NCBI GenBank assembly: GCA_902477645.1
Contig: CABSIA010000005.1
Coordinates: 1-42,402 of the forward strand
Length of the DNA: 42,402 bases
From: an uncultured Prevotella sp.
Lineage (GTDB): Bacteria; Bacteroidota; Bacteroidia; Bacteroidales; Bacteroidaceae
Direction of reading: 5' to 3'
Below are positions 31,330 to 39,734 of this stretch, piece by piece (position 1 is the first letter of the stretch; each line of letters starts with the position of its first letter). The notes beneath the pieces are model-generated. The model did not search any database. It saw only the letters and a program-made list of their open reading frames with translations, and was not told the origin of the DNA. The translations under genes and the position numbers were made by a program.

Positions 31330-32420
31330 AATTGCTTATTTTTACGGCAGATAAGAATTCGAGGATAAGTTTGAATGTATGTCTTTTCGTCTACTTTATA
31401 GTAAGTTTTTCCATGAGGTGGTGTCTTTACTTCTAATACAGCTCCATCATTCAATTTCGTCACACGCTTTTCTTTCCCATTTTTATCAACTTGTATCTGT
31501 TCACCATATATTTTGCTTGCCATTCCAAACCATGTTTTGGTAATACCTATAATATCAAACTGATCTGGATTGTATTTATCAAGAAATGTTACAGGAACTC
31601 CCATTATCCCATCATAATCGCATGGAATATCCTCTGTCTTGTCTACATTAATCGCATCAAAGTTATCATACTTAGGATAGTTTGAAGCAATATATTTCTT
31701 GTATAAAATTATATCTTCATGTCGTTCTTTATAATCAAGATTAGTGAACCATCTAACACCTTTGACTTTAATAAATTTCCGTCCTTTATCATCAATACCA
31801 CACCCTGCAGCATTTAATTCGTAATTATCAGGAACCCAAAACTTCCTATCTCCACTATGAATACTTGCACCCATCCATATTTTTCCTTCTTTTATTAAAG
31901 GGAATATTTCTTTAGTAGTATTGGCATTTACATTCCCAATAATCAAGAACTTCTTATCATACTCAATCAGTTGGGCTACATACTCTCTGAACAAAGAAAA
32001 CGGTGGATTCGTGACAACAATATCCGCCTCTTTTAGGAGTTCAATACACTCTGGACTTCTGAAATCGCCATCTCCTTTTAATGGCATAACTCCTATTTCT
32101 TCAGCATCTGGAGTCTGATTCCCATTTTTGTCACCCTCATAAACAAGATATACCGCTTTTTCGCATTGACCTTGTGAGAACAAGTCTACATCTTGGTTTT
32201 TATAGCAAGTTGTTATCAACTTCTTCAAGCCGAGAAACTCAAAGTTATAAGCAAAATATGTGAAGAAATTGCTAACACGTGGGTCGTCGCAATTGCACAG
32301 CACGGTTTTACCACGAAAATGTTCGCGATAATGTTTCAGTTCATTATTAATATCTTCAAGCTGAGTGTAGAACTCATCTTTCTTTGCTTCTTTCGCTTTA
32401 TTTAGGTTTTTGTTTGCCAT
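31326..32420 (-). CDS. M.EcoRI-like adenine-specific DNA methyltransferase
   Basis: A 364-residue protein of the EcoRI methylase family, which transfers methyl from S-adenosylmethionine to adenine N6. The catalytic motif IV N138-P139-P140-F141 (VVTNPPFS) is at almost the same place as in M.EcoRI. The family start (KKDEFYTQLEDINNELKHY), CNCDDPRVSNFFTYF and ISKTWFG-like GITKTWFGMASKIYG are clear. M.EcoRI protects GAATTC; whether this homologue has the same target is unknown. No EcoRI endonuclease homologue is present; the overlapping downstream gene is instead DUF262-HNH. The leader carries two inverted repeats and a promoter, suggesting control of this first gene of the module. Confidence 0.88.
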   Translation of the reverse strand: MANKNLNKAKEAKKDEFYTQLEDINNELKHYREHFRGKTVLCNCDDPRVSNFFTYFAYNFEFLGLKKLITTCYKNQDVDLFSQGQCEKAVYLVYEGDKNGNQTPDAEEIGVMPLKGDGDFRSPECIELLKEADIVVTNPPFSLFREYVAQLIEYDKKFLIIGNVNANTTKEIFPLIKEGKIWMGASIHSGDRKFWVPDNYELNAAGCGIDDKGRKFIKVKGVRWFTNLDYKERHEDIILYKKYIASNYPKYDNFDAINVDKTEDIPCDYDGIMGVPVTFLDKYNPDQFDIIGITKTWFGMASKIYGEQIQVDKNGKEKRVTKLNDGAVLEVKTPPHGKTYYKVDEKTYIQTYPRILICRKNKQL

Positions 32421-32443
32421 ATTTCTGTTTTTGTTTTTTTCAT

Positions 32444-32471
32444 GTTCTTAATAATCTTCATCATTTAGAAC
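32444..32471. promoter_or_regulatory. Inverted repeat in the methyltransferase leader
   Basis: GTTCTTAAT at 32444-32452 pairs with ATTTAGAAC at 32463-32471 with one mismatch, 24 bases upstream of the methyltransferase ATG and downstream of the promoter. It could be an operator or a leader hairpin. Confidence 0.35.
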
Positions 32472-32505
32472 ATAATGTAAAGTTATTAAAACTACATTTT
32501 GCCTA

Positions 32506-32513
32506 CAAAGTTA
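32506..32513 (-). promoter_or_regulatory. -7 box of the methyltransferase unit
   Basis: TAACTTTG on the minus strand, about 85 bases upstream of the ATG, in an AT-rich leader. A second, weaker candidate (TAACTTTA) lies near 32475-32485. Confidence 0.45.
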
Positions 32514-32554
32514 ACAAATTAAGTTGAGAGTTTGGTTCTTTTATAAATGAATTT

Positions 32555-32586
32555 GTACAAGAAATGCAAAGTATATATTCTTGTAC
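32555..32586. promoter_or_regulatory. 9-base dyad upstream of the methyltransferase promoter
   Basis: GTACAAGAA at 32555-32563 and TTCTTGTAC at 32578-32586 are perfect complements with a 14-base spacer, placing the half-site centres 23 bases apart, about two helical turns. It sits about 42 bases upstream of the -7 box, a position suited to a regulator, and three bases past the truncated Bro-N frame. Confidence 0.45.
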
Positions 32587-32588
32587 TG

Positions 32589-33053
32589 CTATATAACAAT
32601 TACGGTTATGTTCGTTAAAGGATATGACCGTAATATCTGTATTTGTTTATAGTCGGTTATCGCCTGCTCTATGCTCATTTCCTGGTCTTGCATCTGTTCA
32701 AGGCGCAGTGAGGCAACCTGTGCCATCCATTGTTTGAAAGGCTCAGCTTTAGGTGATGGTATAGACTGGATGATACGGAAAAGCTGTTCTGTATCAGCCA
32801 CATCTGTCAATCGCATTTTTCCGTCAGTGGCACGCATTTTCAACTGGTGACAATTTGTCACCGGTTCAAATCCTTCTTCTTTTAATCGCTGTTTCAGCTT
32901 ATTCCAATATTTTCTTGATGTTTGATAATCCTTACTTTCAGCAAGAATGCCAACAACATCAACAATGGAGAAATACCATTTCTCCTCATTGTCGTCCCAT
33001 ACGGTACGAACTTTTCTTTCCTCAAACAGCTTGATTATTTCCTTCTTTGCCAT
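32589..33053 (-). pseudogene. Truncated Bro-N / phage antirepressor-type gene
   Basis: A 154-codon frame. Residues 1-133 match the Bro-N antirepressor type seen in Bacteroidetes: KVRTVWDDNEEKWYFSIVDV, SRKYWNKLKQRLKEEG, QLKMRATDGKMRLTDVADTE and IPSPKAEPFKQWMAQVASLR. Full members run on after EQAITDY with a conserved region of well over 100 residues; here the sequence departs at that point (near base 32655) into about 20 unrelated residues and stops. I read it as a gene cut off where the methyltransferase module begins, so it marks an insertion or deletion boundary. The missing part was not found at the other end of the island. Confidence 0.65.
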
Positions 33054-33108
33054 ACGCTGTATGTTTAATATAACTCTGTTTTTGAGCTATGCGAATTTTT
33101 CGATTGGC

Positions 33109-34455
33109 TCACTTTATAAGCTCCGCCACAGGAATGTTGCTCAACGACTCAAGATATTGGCGACGGCAGTCAGACACCATTTTCATAACCTCCGTTGCGA
33201 GAAGAGCCTCGTTGATATCTATGTTGCGTGACTTCTTGTGTGGATAAGCATCCAGCAGTTCCACGGCACGTCCCACGGTGATGTCTGTGGTGTCTCTCGA
33301 AGGCTGATACACAGGCTCCTCGCTCTTTTCCCAGCCAGAGTTCTCGTTTATCAGGTTTACGGCACAAAGCCGGTACAGCAGGTCTGTGGTGATACGTATA
33401 GGTATGCCCGTGAGGTCCTTTAGCTCAAGAGCGTTATGAGGCTCTTTTCCTTCTGAAAAACGCTTACATATATGGCCCAATATAATCATGCTCATAGCCA
33501 TCTGCCTCTCATGGCACACGTCCTCGGTTTTGACAAGGAAAGCGTAATGGTCCATGTTCTGGCTCATATAGCTAAGCTCGGCGCAGAACAGGCAGATATA
33601 CCAGGAGACGAGTATCCACAGCATGAACAGCGGCAGTGCGGCAAAAGAGCCGTATATGGCGTTGTAGCTTGTGAGGAATATCTGACAATAAATATAGAAC
33701 GACTGTAGTAAAAGCATGGCCGTTCCTGCTATTATCCCCGGCACGACAGCCATGGAGAACCTTACTTTTGTGTTGGGCATGAAAACATAGAGGGCTGTGA
33801 ATACCCCCGACATAAGAACAAAGGTAAGCAGCTTGAGGAAAATCTTCATGGCGGTCCCGAGCAGGATATATGCCTGCAGGCGCTCTGCAACTGTATAGAT
33901 GAAGATGTTCAGGCCAGACACGACAATTATGCCGACTGGTACGAGGAACAGCAGTGCGGTATAGTCAATGACCACTCTGGCAGGAGAGCGTTTCTCCTTG
34001 ACCTGCCAGATGTCGTTGAATACAGTCTCCACGCTATATATAAGTGACAGCACGCTGTAGAGCATGAACACCAGTCCTACCCCGATAATCACTCCGCTTC
34101 TGGCATGGGCAAGATAAGACTGTGCGAAGCCTATTATGGTGTCTGCCGCCTGTGGCTGGCTCTCAAGTGCGCTGTGCAGCCACTGGGTTATGTAGTCGTC
34201 AAGACCAAAGCCGCGGGCCACTGCAAACACCACCGCCACCACTGGCACTATGGCAAGCATTGTGCTGAATGACAATGCCGGGGCGTATGAAAAATGGCCT
34301 CGCTCTATGAAGAAGATTATTGACAGATATAGTTTCCTTATGCAATTGAGCAATAACATGAGCGGACGCGGAACATTCGCCTCGTCTTTTTGCCATATCC
34401 CCACATTAAGGAAATGCTTTATCTTTGTCAAAGTCATCTTCATAATCTTTTTCAA
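33109..34455 (-). CDS. YihY/UPF0761 family inner-membrane protein
   Basis: A 448-residue protein of the YihY/BrkB family, once wrongly called ribonuclease BN. About six transmembrane segments lie in residues 35-300, with the hallmark HFSYAPALSFSTMLAIVPVVAV and later ALPLFMLWILVSWYICLFCAELSY. The C-terminal cytosolic 140 residues look like a winged-helix region (LELKDLTGIPIRITTDLLYRL). Function is unknown. It follows the HAD phosphatase gene after seven bases and is the last intact gene before the accessory island. Confidence 0.85.
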   Translation of the reverse strand: MKKIMKMTLTKIKHFLNVGIWQKDEANVPRPLMLLLNCIRKLYLSIIFFIERGHFSYAPALSFSTMLAIVPVVAVVFAVARGFGLDDYITQWLHSALESQPQAADTIIGFAQSYLAHARSGVIIGVGLVFMLYSVLSLIYSVETVFNDIWQVKEKRSPARVVIDYTALLFLVPVGIIVVSGLNIFIYTVAERLQAYILLGTAMKIFLKLLTFVLMSGVFTALYVFMPNTKVRFSMAVVPGIIAGTAMLLLQSFYIYCQIFLTSYNAIYGSFAALPLFMLWILVSWYICLFCAELSYMSQNMDHYAFLVKTEDVCHERQMAMSMIILGHICKRFSEGKEPHNALELKDLTGIPIRITTDLLYRLCAVNLINENSGWEKSEEPVYQPSRDTTDITVGRAVELLDAYPHKKSRNIDINEALLATEVMKMVSDCRRQYLESLSNIPVAELIK

Positions 34456-34462
34456 TTAATAA

Positions 34463-35194
34463 TTATGCATTAAAAACGTCGTCCCATGCGGCGCATAATT
34501 CTGTCATAGTGCCGAATACGATGTTTGCGCCCTCGTTTGCGAGAGCCTCGTCGGGCAGAGGACCGCTGTTTACGGCAATAGTAAAGCATCCGGCACTTAC
34601 ACCGGCTTTTACTCCAAGAGGCGCATTCTCCACAACAATGGTCTCGCATGGCTTTAGGCCTCCCACTTTTTTCATTCCCATCAGATATGGGTCGGGAGCT
34701 GGCTTGCCATTCTTTACATCGTAGGCTGTGACAATGCTCTCCTCTTTTATGAAGTTGCCAAAGTCGTTGACAAGTCGTGCAATCAATGGCTTTTGCCCGC
34801 TTCCCGTAACAACGCCTATCGCCATTCCGCAATCCTTTATTTTCCGCATAATGGCGATAACGCCATCAAAGACAGGAGCTGTAGGCATGGAATGGAAAAT
34901 GGATGTTTTCACATCGTACATTCTCTGAGCCTCGGCCTCGTCTATGTCCCGGTTTTGCTGTTGCTTTACGATAGTCCTAATAGTGTCAACGCCTCTTGCG
35001 CCCTCGGTGGCGTATGCATCGGCAGCAGTCATGTTTATATTGAATTGCGCCATGGCCTGCTGCCATGCCACTGCATGGTTGGGCATACTGTTGTAGAGTA
35101 CGCCGTCCATGTCAAACAGAACAGCCTTGGGGCAGAAAGTCCCAAGGCCGTTATCCGTAATGTATTTCTTAATCGAGTGTTCTAACATTGTCAT
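34463..35194 (-). CDS. HAD-superfamily phosphatase, beta-phosphoglucomutase-like
   Basis: A 243-residue haloacid-dehalogenase-fold enzyme. Motif I is D28-x-D30 (LFDMDGVLYNS), motif II is GVVTGSG, the motif III Lys is in NGKPAPDPYL, and motif IV is the acidic end of VVENAPLGV. A helical cap lies between about 40 and 105. The group includes beta-phosphoglucomutase and small sugar-phosphate phosphatases. The start codon overlaps the pgi stop by one base (TAATG), so translation is coupled with glucose-6-phosphate isomerase, hinting at hexose-phosphate metabolism. The third codon could also start translation. Confidence 0.8.
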   Translation of the reverse strand: MTMLEHSIKKYITDNGLGTFCPKAVLFDMDGVLYNSMPNHAVAWQQAMAQFNINMTAADAYATEGARGVDTIRTIVKQQQNRDIDEAEAQRMYDVKTSIFHSMPTAPVFDGVIAIMRKIKDCGMAIGVVTGSGQKPLIARLVNDFGNFIKEESIVTAYDVKNGKPAPDPYLMGMKKVGGLKPCETIVVENAPLGVKAGVSAGCFTIAVNSGPLPDEALANEGANIVFGTMTELCAAWDDVFNA

Positions 35195-36552
35195 TATTTC
35201 CCGTTAGCCAAACGCTCTTGGATAGCCTTGCTCTCTGCCTCATAGCCTGGCTTGTTGAGCAGTGCGAACATGTTCTTCTTGTAAGCCTCTACACCAGGCT
35301 GGTTGAATGGGTTTACGCCAAGAAGGTTTCCGCTGATTCCGCAGGCAATCTCGAAGAAGTAGATAACCTCGCCAAGATAGAACTCGTTGAGCTCAGGCAT
35401 GCAGACACGCATGTTTGGAACGCCGCCGTCAACGTGTGCCAGGCGTGTGCCAAGCTCTGCCATCTTGTTTACATCGTCAACACGTTTGCCGGCCAGGAAG
35501 TTCAGACCGTCAAGATTTTCCTCGTCGTTGGGGAAGAGGAGAGTGTGGTTTGGAGTCTCGATGCTGATGACGGTCTCAAAAATTGTGCGCTCGCCCTCCT
35601 GAATCCACTGTCCCATGGAGTGCAGGTCGGTAGTGAAGTCGCATGATGCGGGGAATATGCCCTTGCCGTCTTTTCCCTCGCTCTCGCCATAAAGCTGTTT
35701 CCACCATTCGCTCATAAAGTGGAGCTTTGGCTGATAGTTGACCATAATCTCAATTTTCTTGCCGGCCTCTGCATAGAGGGCGTTACGTGTTGCGGCATAC
35801 TGTGCTGCAATGTTCTCGCTGAACGGAACATCTTTGCCACAAGCCTTCTCCATGGTCTGTGCGCCCTCAACAAGTTTCTGTACATCGAAACCCGCGCATG
35901 CGATAGGAAGCAGACCGACAGGGGTGAGGACAGAGAAACGTCCGCCTACATTGTCAGGTATGATGAAAGAAGTGTAGCCTTCCTTGTCTGCGCATGTGCG
36001 TGCGGCACCTTTCTTTGCGTCGGTAACGGCTACGATTACCTTGCGTGCCTCTTCCTTGCCACGCTGCTCCTCGCACTGTTTCTTCAACAGACGGAAAGTA
36101 AGGGCGGTCTCTGTGGTGGTGCCAGACTTAGATATGTTGATTACGCCAAACTTTTTGTCTTTGAGGTATGCTGTAAGCTCAGAGAGATAGTCCTCGCCAA
36201 TGTTGTTACCTGCAAAAAGAATTGTAGGATTTTTCTTGTCGTTTACAAGCCATGCAAAAGAATTGCTGAGAGCCTCTATAACGGCACGTGCGCCAAGATA
36301 GCTGCCGCCGATACCTGCAACAACTACGACCTCGCAGTTCTCACGGAGAGTGTTTGCGCAATCCTGAATTTTGCCAAGAAACTCTGCTGTGATAGATGAC
36401 GGCAAATGCAGCCAGCCAAGAAAATCGTTACCTGGGCATGTGCCATTCTCAAGAGCTTCCTGAGCAGCCTTTACTGCTGGCTCGTAAGCAGCCACCGCAC
36501 CCTCTTTAAGGAACTGGGTGGCCTTTGTGATATCCAAACTGATGTTCTTCAT
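35194..36552 (-). CDS. pgi: Glucose-6-phosphate isomerase
   Basis: Glycolytic isomerisation of glucose-6-phosphate and fructose-6-phosphate in the cytosol. 452 residues, the short form shared with Firmicutes and Bacteroidetes. The SIS fold is marked by VVVAGIGGSYLGARAVIE, the phosphate-binding SKSGTTTETALTFRL, the GGRFSVLTPVGLLPIA segment and the catalytic Glu in YGESEGKDGKG. The opening helix (LDITKATQFLKEGAV) supports the ATG chosen. It is followed by the overlapping HAD gene and preceded by a palindromic repeat that separates it from gpsA. No consensus promoter was seen directly upstream. Confidence 0.95.
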   Translation of the reverse strand: MKNISLDITKATQFLKEGAVAAYEPAVKAAQEALENGTCPGNDFLGWLHLPSSITAEFLGKIQDCANTLRENCEVVVVAGIGGSYLGARAVIEALSNSFAWLVNDKKNPTILFAGNNIGEDYLSELTAYLKDKKFGVINISKSGTTTETALTFRLLKKQCEEQRGKEEARKVIVAVTDAKKGAARTCADKEGYTSFIIPDNVGGRFSVLTPVGLLPIACAGFDVQKLVEGAQTMEKACGKDVPFSENIAAQYAATRNALYAEAGKKIEIMVNYQPKLHFMSEWWKQLYGESEGKDGKGIFPASCDFTTDLHSMGQWIQEGERTIFETVISIETPNHTLLFPNDEENLDGLNFLAGKRVDDVNKMAELGTRLAHVDGGVPNMRVCMPELNEFYLGEVIYFFEIACGISGNLLGVNPFNQPGVEAYKKNMFALLNKPGYEAESKAIQERLANGK

Positions 36553-36584
36553 TTTGTTATTTGTTAGTTAATTATTTTAATTAT

Positions 36585-36671
36585 TGGCCCCCCTCACTCC
36601 CCCAAGGGGGGACGCACAAACTTGCTTTGTTGTATAGAGCTCTCCCCCTTGGGGGAGTTGGAGGGGGCTCC
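36585..36671. repeat. MITE-like inverted repeat (CTCCCCCAAGGGGG element) between gpsA and pgi
   Basis: The left end (about 36586-36611) and the complement of the right end (about 36642-36671) agree imperfectly over about 27 bases, and each end is itself palindromic (CTCCCCCAAGGGGG / CCCCCTTGGGGGAG). The right end abuts the gpsA stop codon at 36672. Similar elements are common in Bacteroidales intergenic space. Confidence 0.65.
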
Positions 36672-37667
36672 TTATCTAAACGAATCTGTGAGCAATTTTA
36701 TCTCAATCTGCGGACTTATGCGCTCGTAGAGAATGTTGTAGACTGCATCGAGGATTGGCATGTTGACGTGCATGTGGCGGTTTATCTCCTTCATACATTT
36801 TGTGCCGAAATATCCCTCCGCTATCATCTCCATCTCTATCTGCGCGCTCTTCACCGAGTAACCTTTTCCTATCATGGTGCCGAATGTCCGGTTGCGGCTG
36901 AAATTAGAATAGCCCGTAACGAGCAGGTCGCCAAGATATACAGAGTCGTATACATTGCGGCCGATGGGGTGGATAGCCATGAGGAAGCGGTTCATCTCCT
37001 GAACAGCGTTGGCCATCAGCACCGCCTGGAAGTTGTCGCCATATTTCAGACCGCCACAGATACCGGCGGCAATGGCATAAACGTTTTTCAGAACCGACGA
37101 GTATTCGATACCGATTACGTCGAGAGATGTCTTGGTCTTTATGAAATCAGATGTCAGCACGTCGGCAAAAGCCCTCGCCTTGTCAATATCGGCGCATCCC
37201 ACGGTGAGATACGACAATCTCTCGAGTGCCACCTCCTCTGCATGTGACGGTCCGCCAATACATGCGAGGTTGTCGTACGGGACATCGTAGACATGGTGGA
37301 AATATTCAGAGCATGCGAGATTTTCGTCGGGCACAATGCCTTTTATTGCAGTGATGACATATTTGTCTCTGATGCGTGTTTTCAGCTTGCGCAGGTGGTT
37401 TTTAAGATATGGCGACGGGGTGACGAAGACCAGGGTGTCGTAGGCCTCAACAATCTTGTTTATGTCTGACGAGAAGAAAATCTCATCAACATTGAAGTGG
37501 GCGCCGACAAGATAAGCCGGATTGTGTCCAAGCCTTTTGAAGTCCTCGATACGGTCGTCGCGGCGCATATACCAGCCGATGTGGTGGGTATGTCCCACAA
37601 CAATCTTTGCAATGGCGGTAGCCCAACTTCCGCCACCTATGATGGCTATTTTTCCGCAGTCGAACAT
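36672..37667 (-). CDS. gpsA: Glycerol-3-phosphate dehydrogenase [NAD(P)+]
   Basis: Makes sn-glycerol 3-phosphate from dihydroxyacetone phosphate for phospholipid synthesis. 331 residues, normal length. The Rossmann motif IIGGGSWATAIAK (8-20) is present, followed by WYMRRDDRIEDF, the GPSHAEEVALER substrate loop and the catalytic Lys in SVLKNVYAIAAGICGGL. The C-terminal helical domain carries GDLLVTGYSNFSRNRTFG. It follows lysS after 164 bases of repeat-like DNA. Confidence 0.93.
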   Translation of the reverse strand: MFDCGKIAIIGGGSWATAIAKIVVGHTHHIGWYMRRDDRIEDFKRLGHNPAYLVGAHFNVDEIFFSSDINKIVEAYDTLVFVTPSPYLKNHLRKLKTRIRDKYVITAIKGIVPDENLACSEYFHHVYDVPYDNLACIGGPSHAEEVALERLSYLTVGCADIDKARAFADVLTSDFIKTKTSLDVIGIEYSSVLKNVYAIAAGICGGLKYGDNFQAVLMANAVQEMNRFLMAIHPIGRNVYDSVYLGDLLVTGYSNFSRNRTFGTMIGKGYSVKSAQIEMEMIAEGYFGTKCMKEINRHMHVNMPILDAVYNILYERISPQIEIKLLTDSFR

Positions 37668-37831
37668 TATGGTAATTATGAGTTTTGAGTTACGAATTAC
37701 GGGTTTTGAATTGTCGGCAAAGCCGGTTATGAATAATTTAATTATTAATTCTTAATCGCAGCGAAGCGAGGATAATTCAAAATTATTTGCAAGCTTATCG
37801 GCAAGCGGTCGTAATCCGTAACTTCAAATTT
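37668..37831. repeat. Imperfect palindromic intergenic region between lysS and gpsA
   Basis: GAGTTACGAATTAC near the left end complements GTAATCCGTAACT near the right end with one mismatch, and ATTCAAAA-like sequence also pairs inwards. Two small hairpins, CGGCAAAGCCG and CGCAGCGAAGCG, lie between. No gene is visible. It probably terminates lysS and may be a degenerate mobile repeat. Confidence 0.45.
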
Positions 37832-39562
37832 CTAATTCTTTGCTTTCTCTATCCAGCTGCCTATCTCGTCGACAGTCGGCTTCTCGTACCCCAGTTTGTA
37901 CTTCTTGTTTATCTCGCCAAGTTTCTGCTGCAGTCCCTGAGCCTTCTCATCGCAGATGTCGCTGATGAGGTTGTAGCCTGCCTTGCGCAATACGTACACC
38001 CATTCCTCGGCAACTCCCAGCTCAGCCCATTCTGCTATGCTGCTTTGCGGTATTTTCTTCTCGGGTTTCATTTGCGGGAAGAACAAAACCTCCTGTATGT
38101 AGGTCTTGCCCGTCATAAGCATAACGAGGCGGTCGATGCCGATACCTATGCCGGATGTCGGCGGCATGCCGTATTGCAGGGCGCGCAGGAAGTCGTGGTC
38201 GATAATCATGGCCTCGTCGTCGCCCTTATCGGCGAGCCTCATCTGGTCAACAAATCTCTCCTCCTGGTCTATCGGGTCGTTAAGCTCAGAGTAGGCGTTG
38301 GCAAGCTCCTTGCCGTTTACCATAAGTTCGAAACGCTCTGTGAGTCCCGGTTTTGAGCGGTGTTTCTTTGTAAGAGGCGACATCTCGACAGGATAGTCGG
38401 TGATGAATGTAGGCTGAATGTAGGTGCCCTCGCAAAACTCGCCAAACAGCTCGTCGATGAGTTTTCCCTTGCCCATAGTCTCGTCTACGTCCATGCCCTT
38501 CTGCTTGCAGAACTCACGAATTTCGTCCTCGCTCTTTCCGTCGCAGTCGAAGCCGGTTTTCTCCTTAATGGCCTCGAGAATTGGCAGCCTGCGGTATGGC
38601 GCCTTGAAGCTGATAATCTGTCCGTCGATCTCGCGCTCAGGCTTGCCGTTGACGGCTGTGCAGACAGTCTCAAGCAATTTCTCGGTGAACGACATCATCC
38701 AGTTGTAGTCCTTGTACTGCACATACAGCTCCATACAGGTAAACTCTGGGTTGTGGTTGCGGTCCATGCCCTCGTTACGGAAATTCTTGCCAATTTCGTA
38801 TACGCCCTCAAATCCGCCTACGATGAGCCGCTTCAGATATAGCTCTGTGGCAATTCTCATGTACATATCGACGTTCAGGGCGTTGAAATGGGTGATGAAC
38901 GGACGTGCCGACGCGCCGCCGGCAATAGCCTGCAGTGTCGGGGTCTCAACCTCGGTGTATCCGGCCTCGTCGAGAACTTTACGGATTGTGCGCAAAACTG
39001 TAGCGCGCTGAAGGAATGTGTCCTTAACGCCGTCGTTTACTATCAAATCGACGTATCTCTGGCGGTAGCGCAATTCCGGGTCGTCGAACTTGTCGTATGC
39101 CACTCCGTCCTTGTATTTTACGATAGGCAACGGTTTCAGGCTCTTGCTCAGAAGAGTTATCTCGCGGGCATGAACGGAAATCTCGCCTGTCTGTGTGCGG
39201 AAAACGAAACCTCTCACACCGACGAAGTCGCCGATGTCCATAAGTTTCTTGAAAACCTTGTTGTATAAATCCTTGTCCTCGCCGGGGCAAATGTCGTCGC
39301 GTGAAATATAAACCTGTATGCGTCCCTTGCTGTCCTGCAGCTCTGCAAAACTTGCCTTGCCCATCACACGGCGGCTCATAAGCCTGCCGGCTACAGAGAC
39401 CTCTCGTGGCTCTGCGTCGTCACTGAACTCGTCACGTATGTCGGTAGAAAACGCATTTGTGGGAAACTCTGCCGCAGGATATGGCTCAATGCCCATATCC
39501 CTCAGTTCCTGGAGACTTTGGCGGCGGCCAATCTCCTGTTCACTTAGCTCTAAAATGTTCAT
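37832..39562 (-). CDS. lysS: Lysyl-tRNA synthetase, class II
   Basis: Charges tRNA-Lys in the cytosol. 576 residues. The N-terminal OB-fold anticodon-binding domain (about 50-150) contains VSVAGRLMSRRVMGKASFAE. The class II catalytic core has motif 1 around LRTIRKVLDEAGYTEVETPT, motif 2 in YEIGKNFRNEGMDRNHNPEF and motif 3 in GGxxxTSGIGIGIDRLVMLM. The C-terminal 75 residues (DEKAQGLQQKLGEINKKYK) extend past the usual end near residue 500, as commonly seen in Bacteroidetes LysS. It has its own -7 box. Confidence 0.95.
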   Translation of the reverse strand: MNILELSEQEIGRRQSLQELRDMGIEPYPAAEFPTNAFSTDIRDEFSDDAEPREVSVAGRLMSRRVMGKASFAELQDSKGRIQVYISRDDICPGEDKDLYNKVFKKLMDIGDFVGVRGFVFRTQTGEISVHAREITLLSKSLKPLPIVKYKDGVAYDKFDDPELRYRQRYVDLIVNDGVKDTFLQRATVLRTIRKVLDEAGYTEVETPTLQAIAGGASARPFITHFNALNVDMYMRIATELYLKRLIVGGFEGVYEIGKNFRNEGMDRNHNPEFTCMELYVQYKDYNWMMSFTEKLLETVCTAVNGKPEREIDGQIISFKAPYRRLPILEAIKEKTGFDCDGKSEDEIREFCKQKGMDVDETMGKGKLIDELFGEFCEGTYIQPTFITDYPVEMSPLTKKHRSKPGLTERFELMVNGKELANAYSELNDPIDQEERFVDQMRLADKGDDEAMIIDHDFLRALQYGMPPTSGIGIGIDRLVMLMTGKTYIQEVLFFPQMKPEKKIPQSSIAEWAELGVAEEWVYVLRKAGYNLISDICDEKAQGLQQKLGEINKKYKLGYEKPTVDEIGSWIEKAKN

Positions 39563-39590
39563 AAAATCTATTCGAATATTTTTATGGTTG

Positions 39591-39598
39591 CAAATTTA
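39591..39598 (-). promoter_or_regulatory. -7 box for lysS
   Basis: TAAATTTG on the minus strand, 28 bases upstream of the lysS ATG. No convincing -33 element. Confidence 0.45.
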
Positions 39599-39682
39599 CT
39601 AAATATTTCTGAAAGACCATGCTTTTTAATAATCTTTTTACCTTTCGCAGGGCGCAACTCTTGATAAGAAACATTTATGGAG

Positions 39683-39712
39683 TTTGTAGGGCCGCTATGC
39701 ATAGCGGCCGCA
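39683..39712. repeat. REP half-copy downstream of oxyR
   Basis: TTTGTAGGGCCGCTATG followed by CATAGCGGCCGCA matches the left half of the REPIN at 21284. The next bases contain ACCATATC, also found in that element's spacer, so this looks like a REPIN that lost its right half; it ends 22 bases from the oxyR stop. Confidence 0.7.
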
Positions 39713-39734
39713 CATGCCCATTAAAACCATATCA

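Noticed and set aside
33109..34455. Ribonuclease BN
   Set aside because: The old name for this membrane family is a misassignment; true RNase BN is a different, soluble enzyme.
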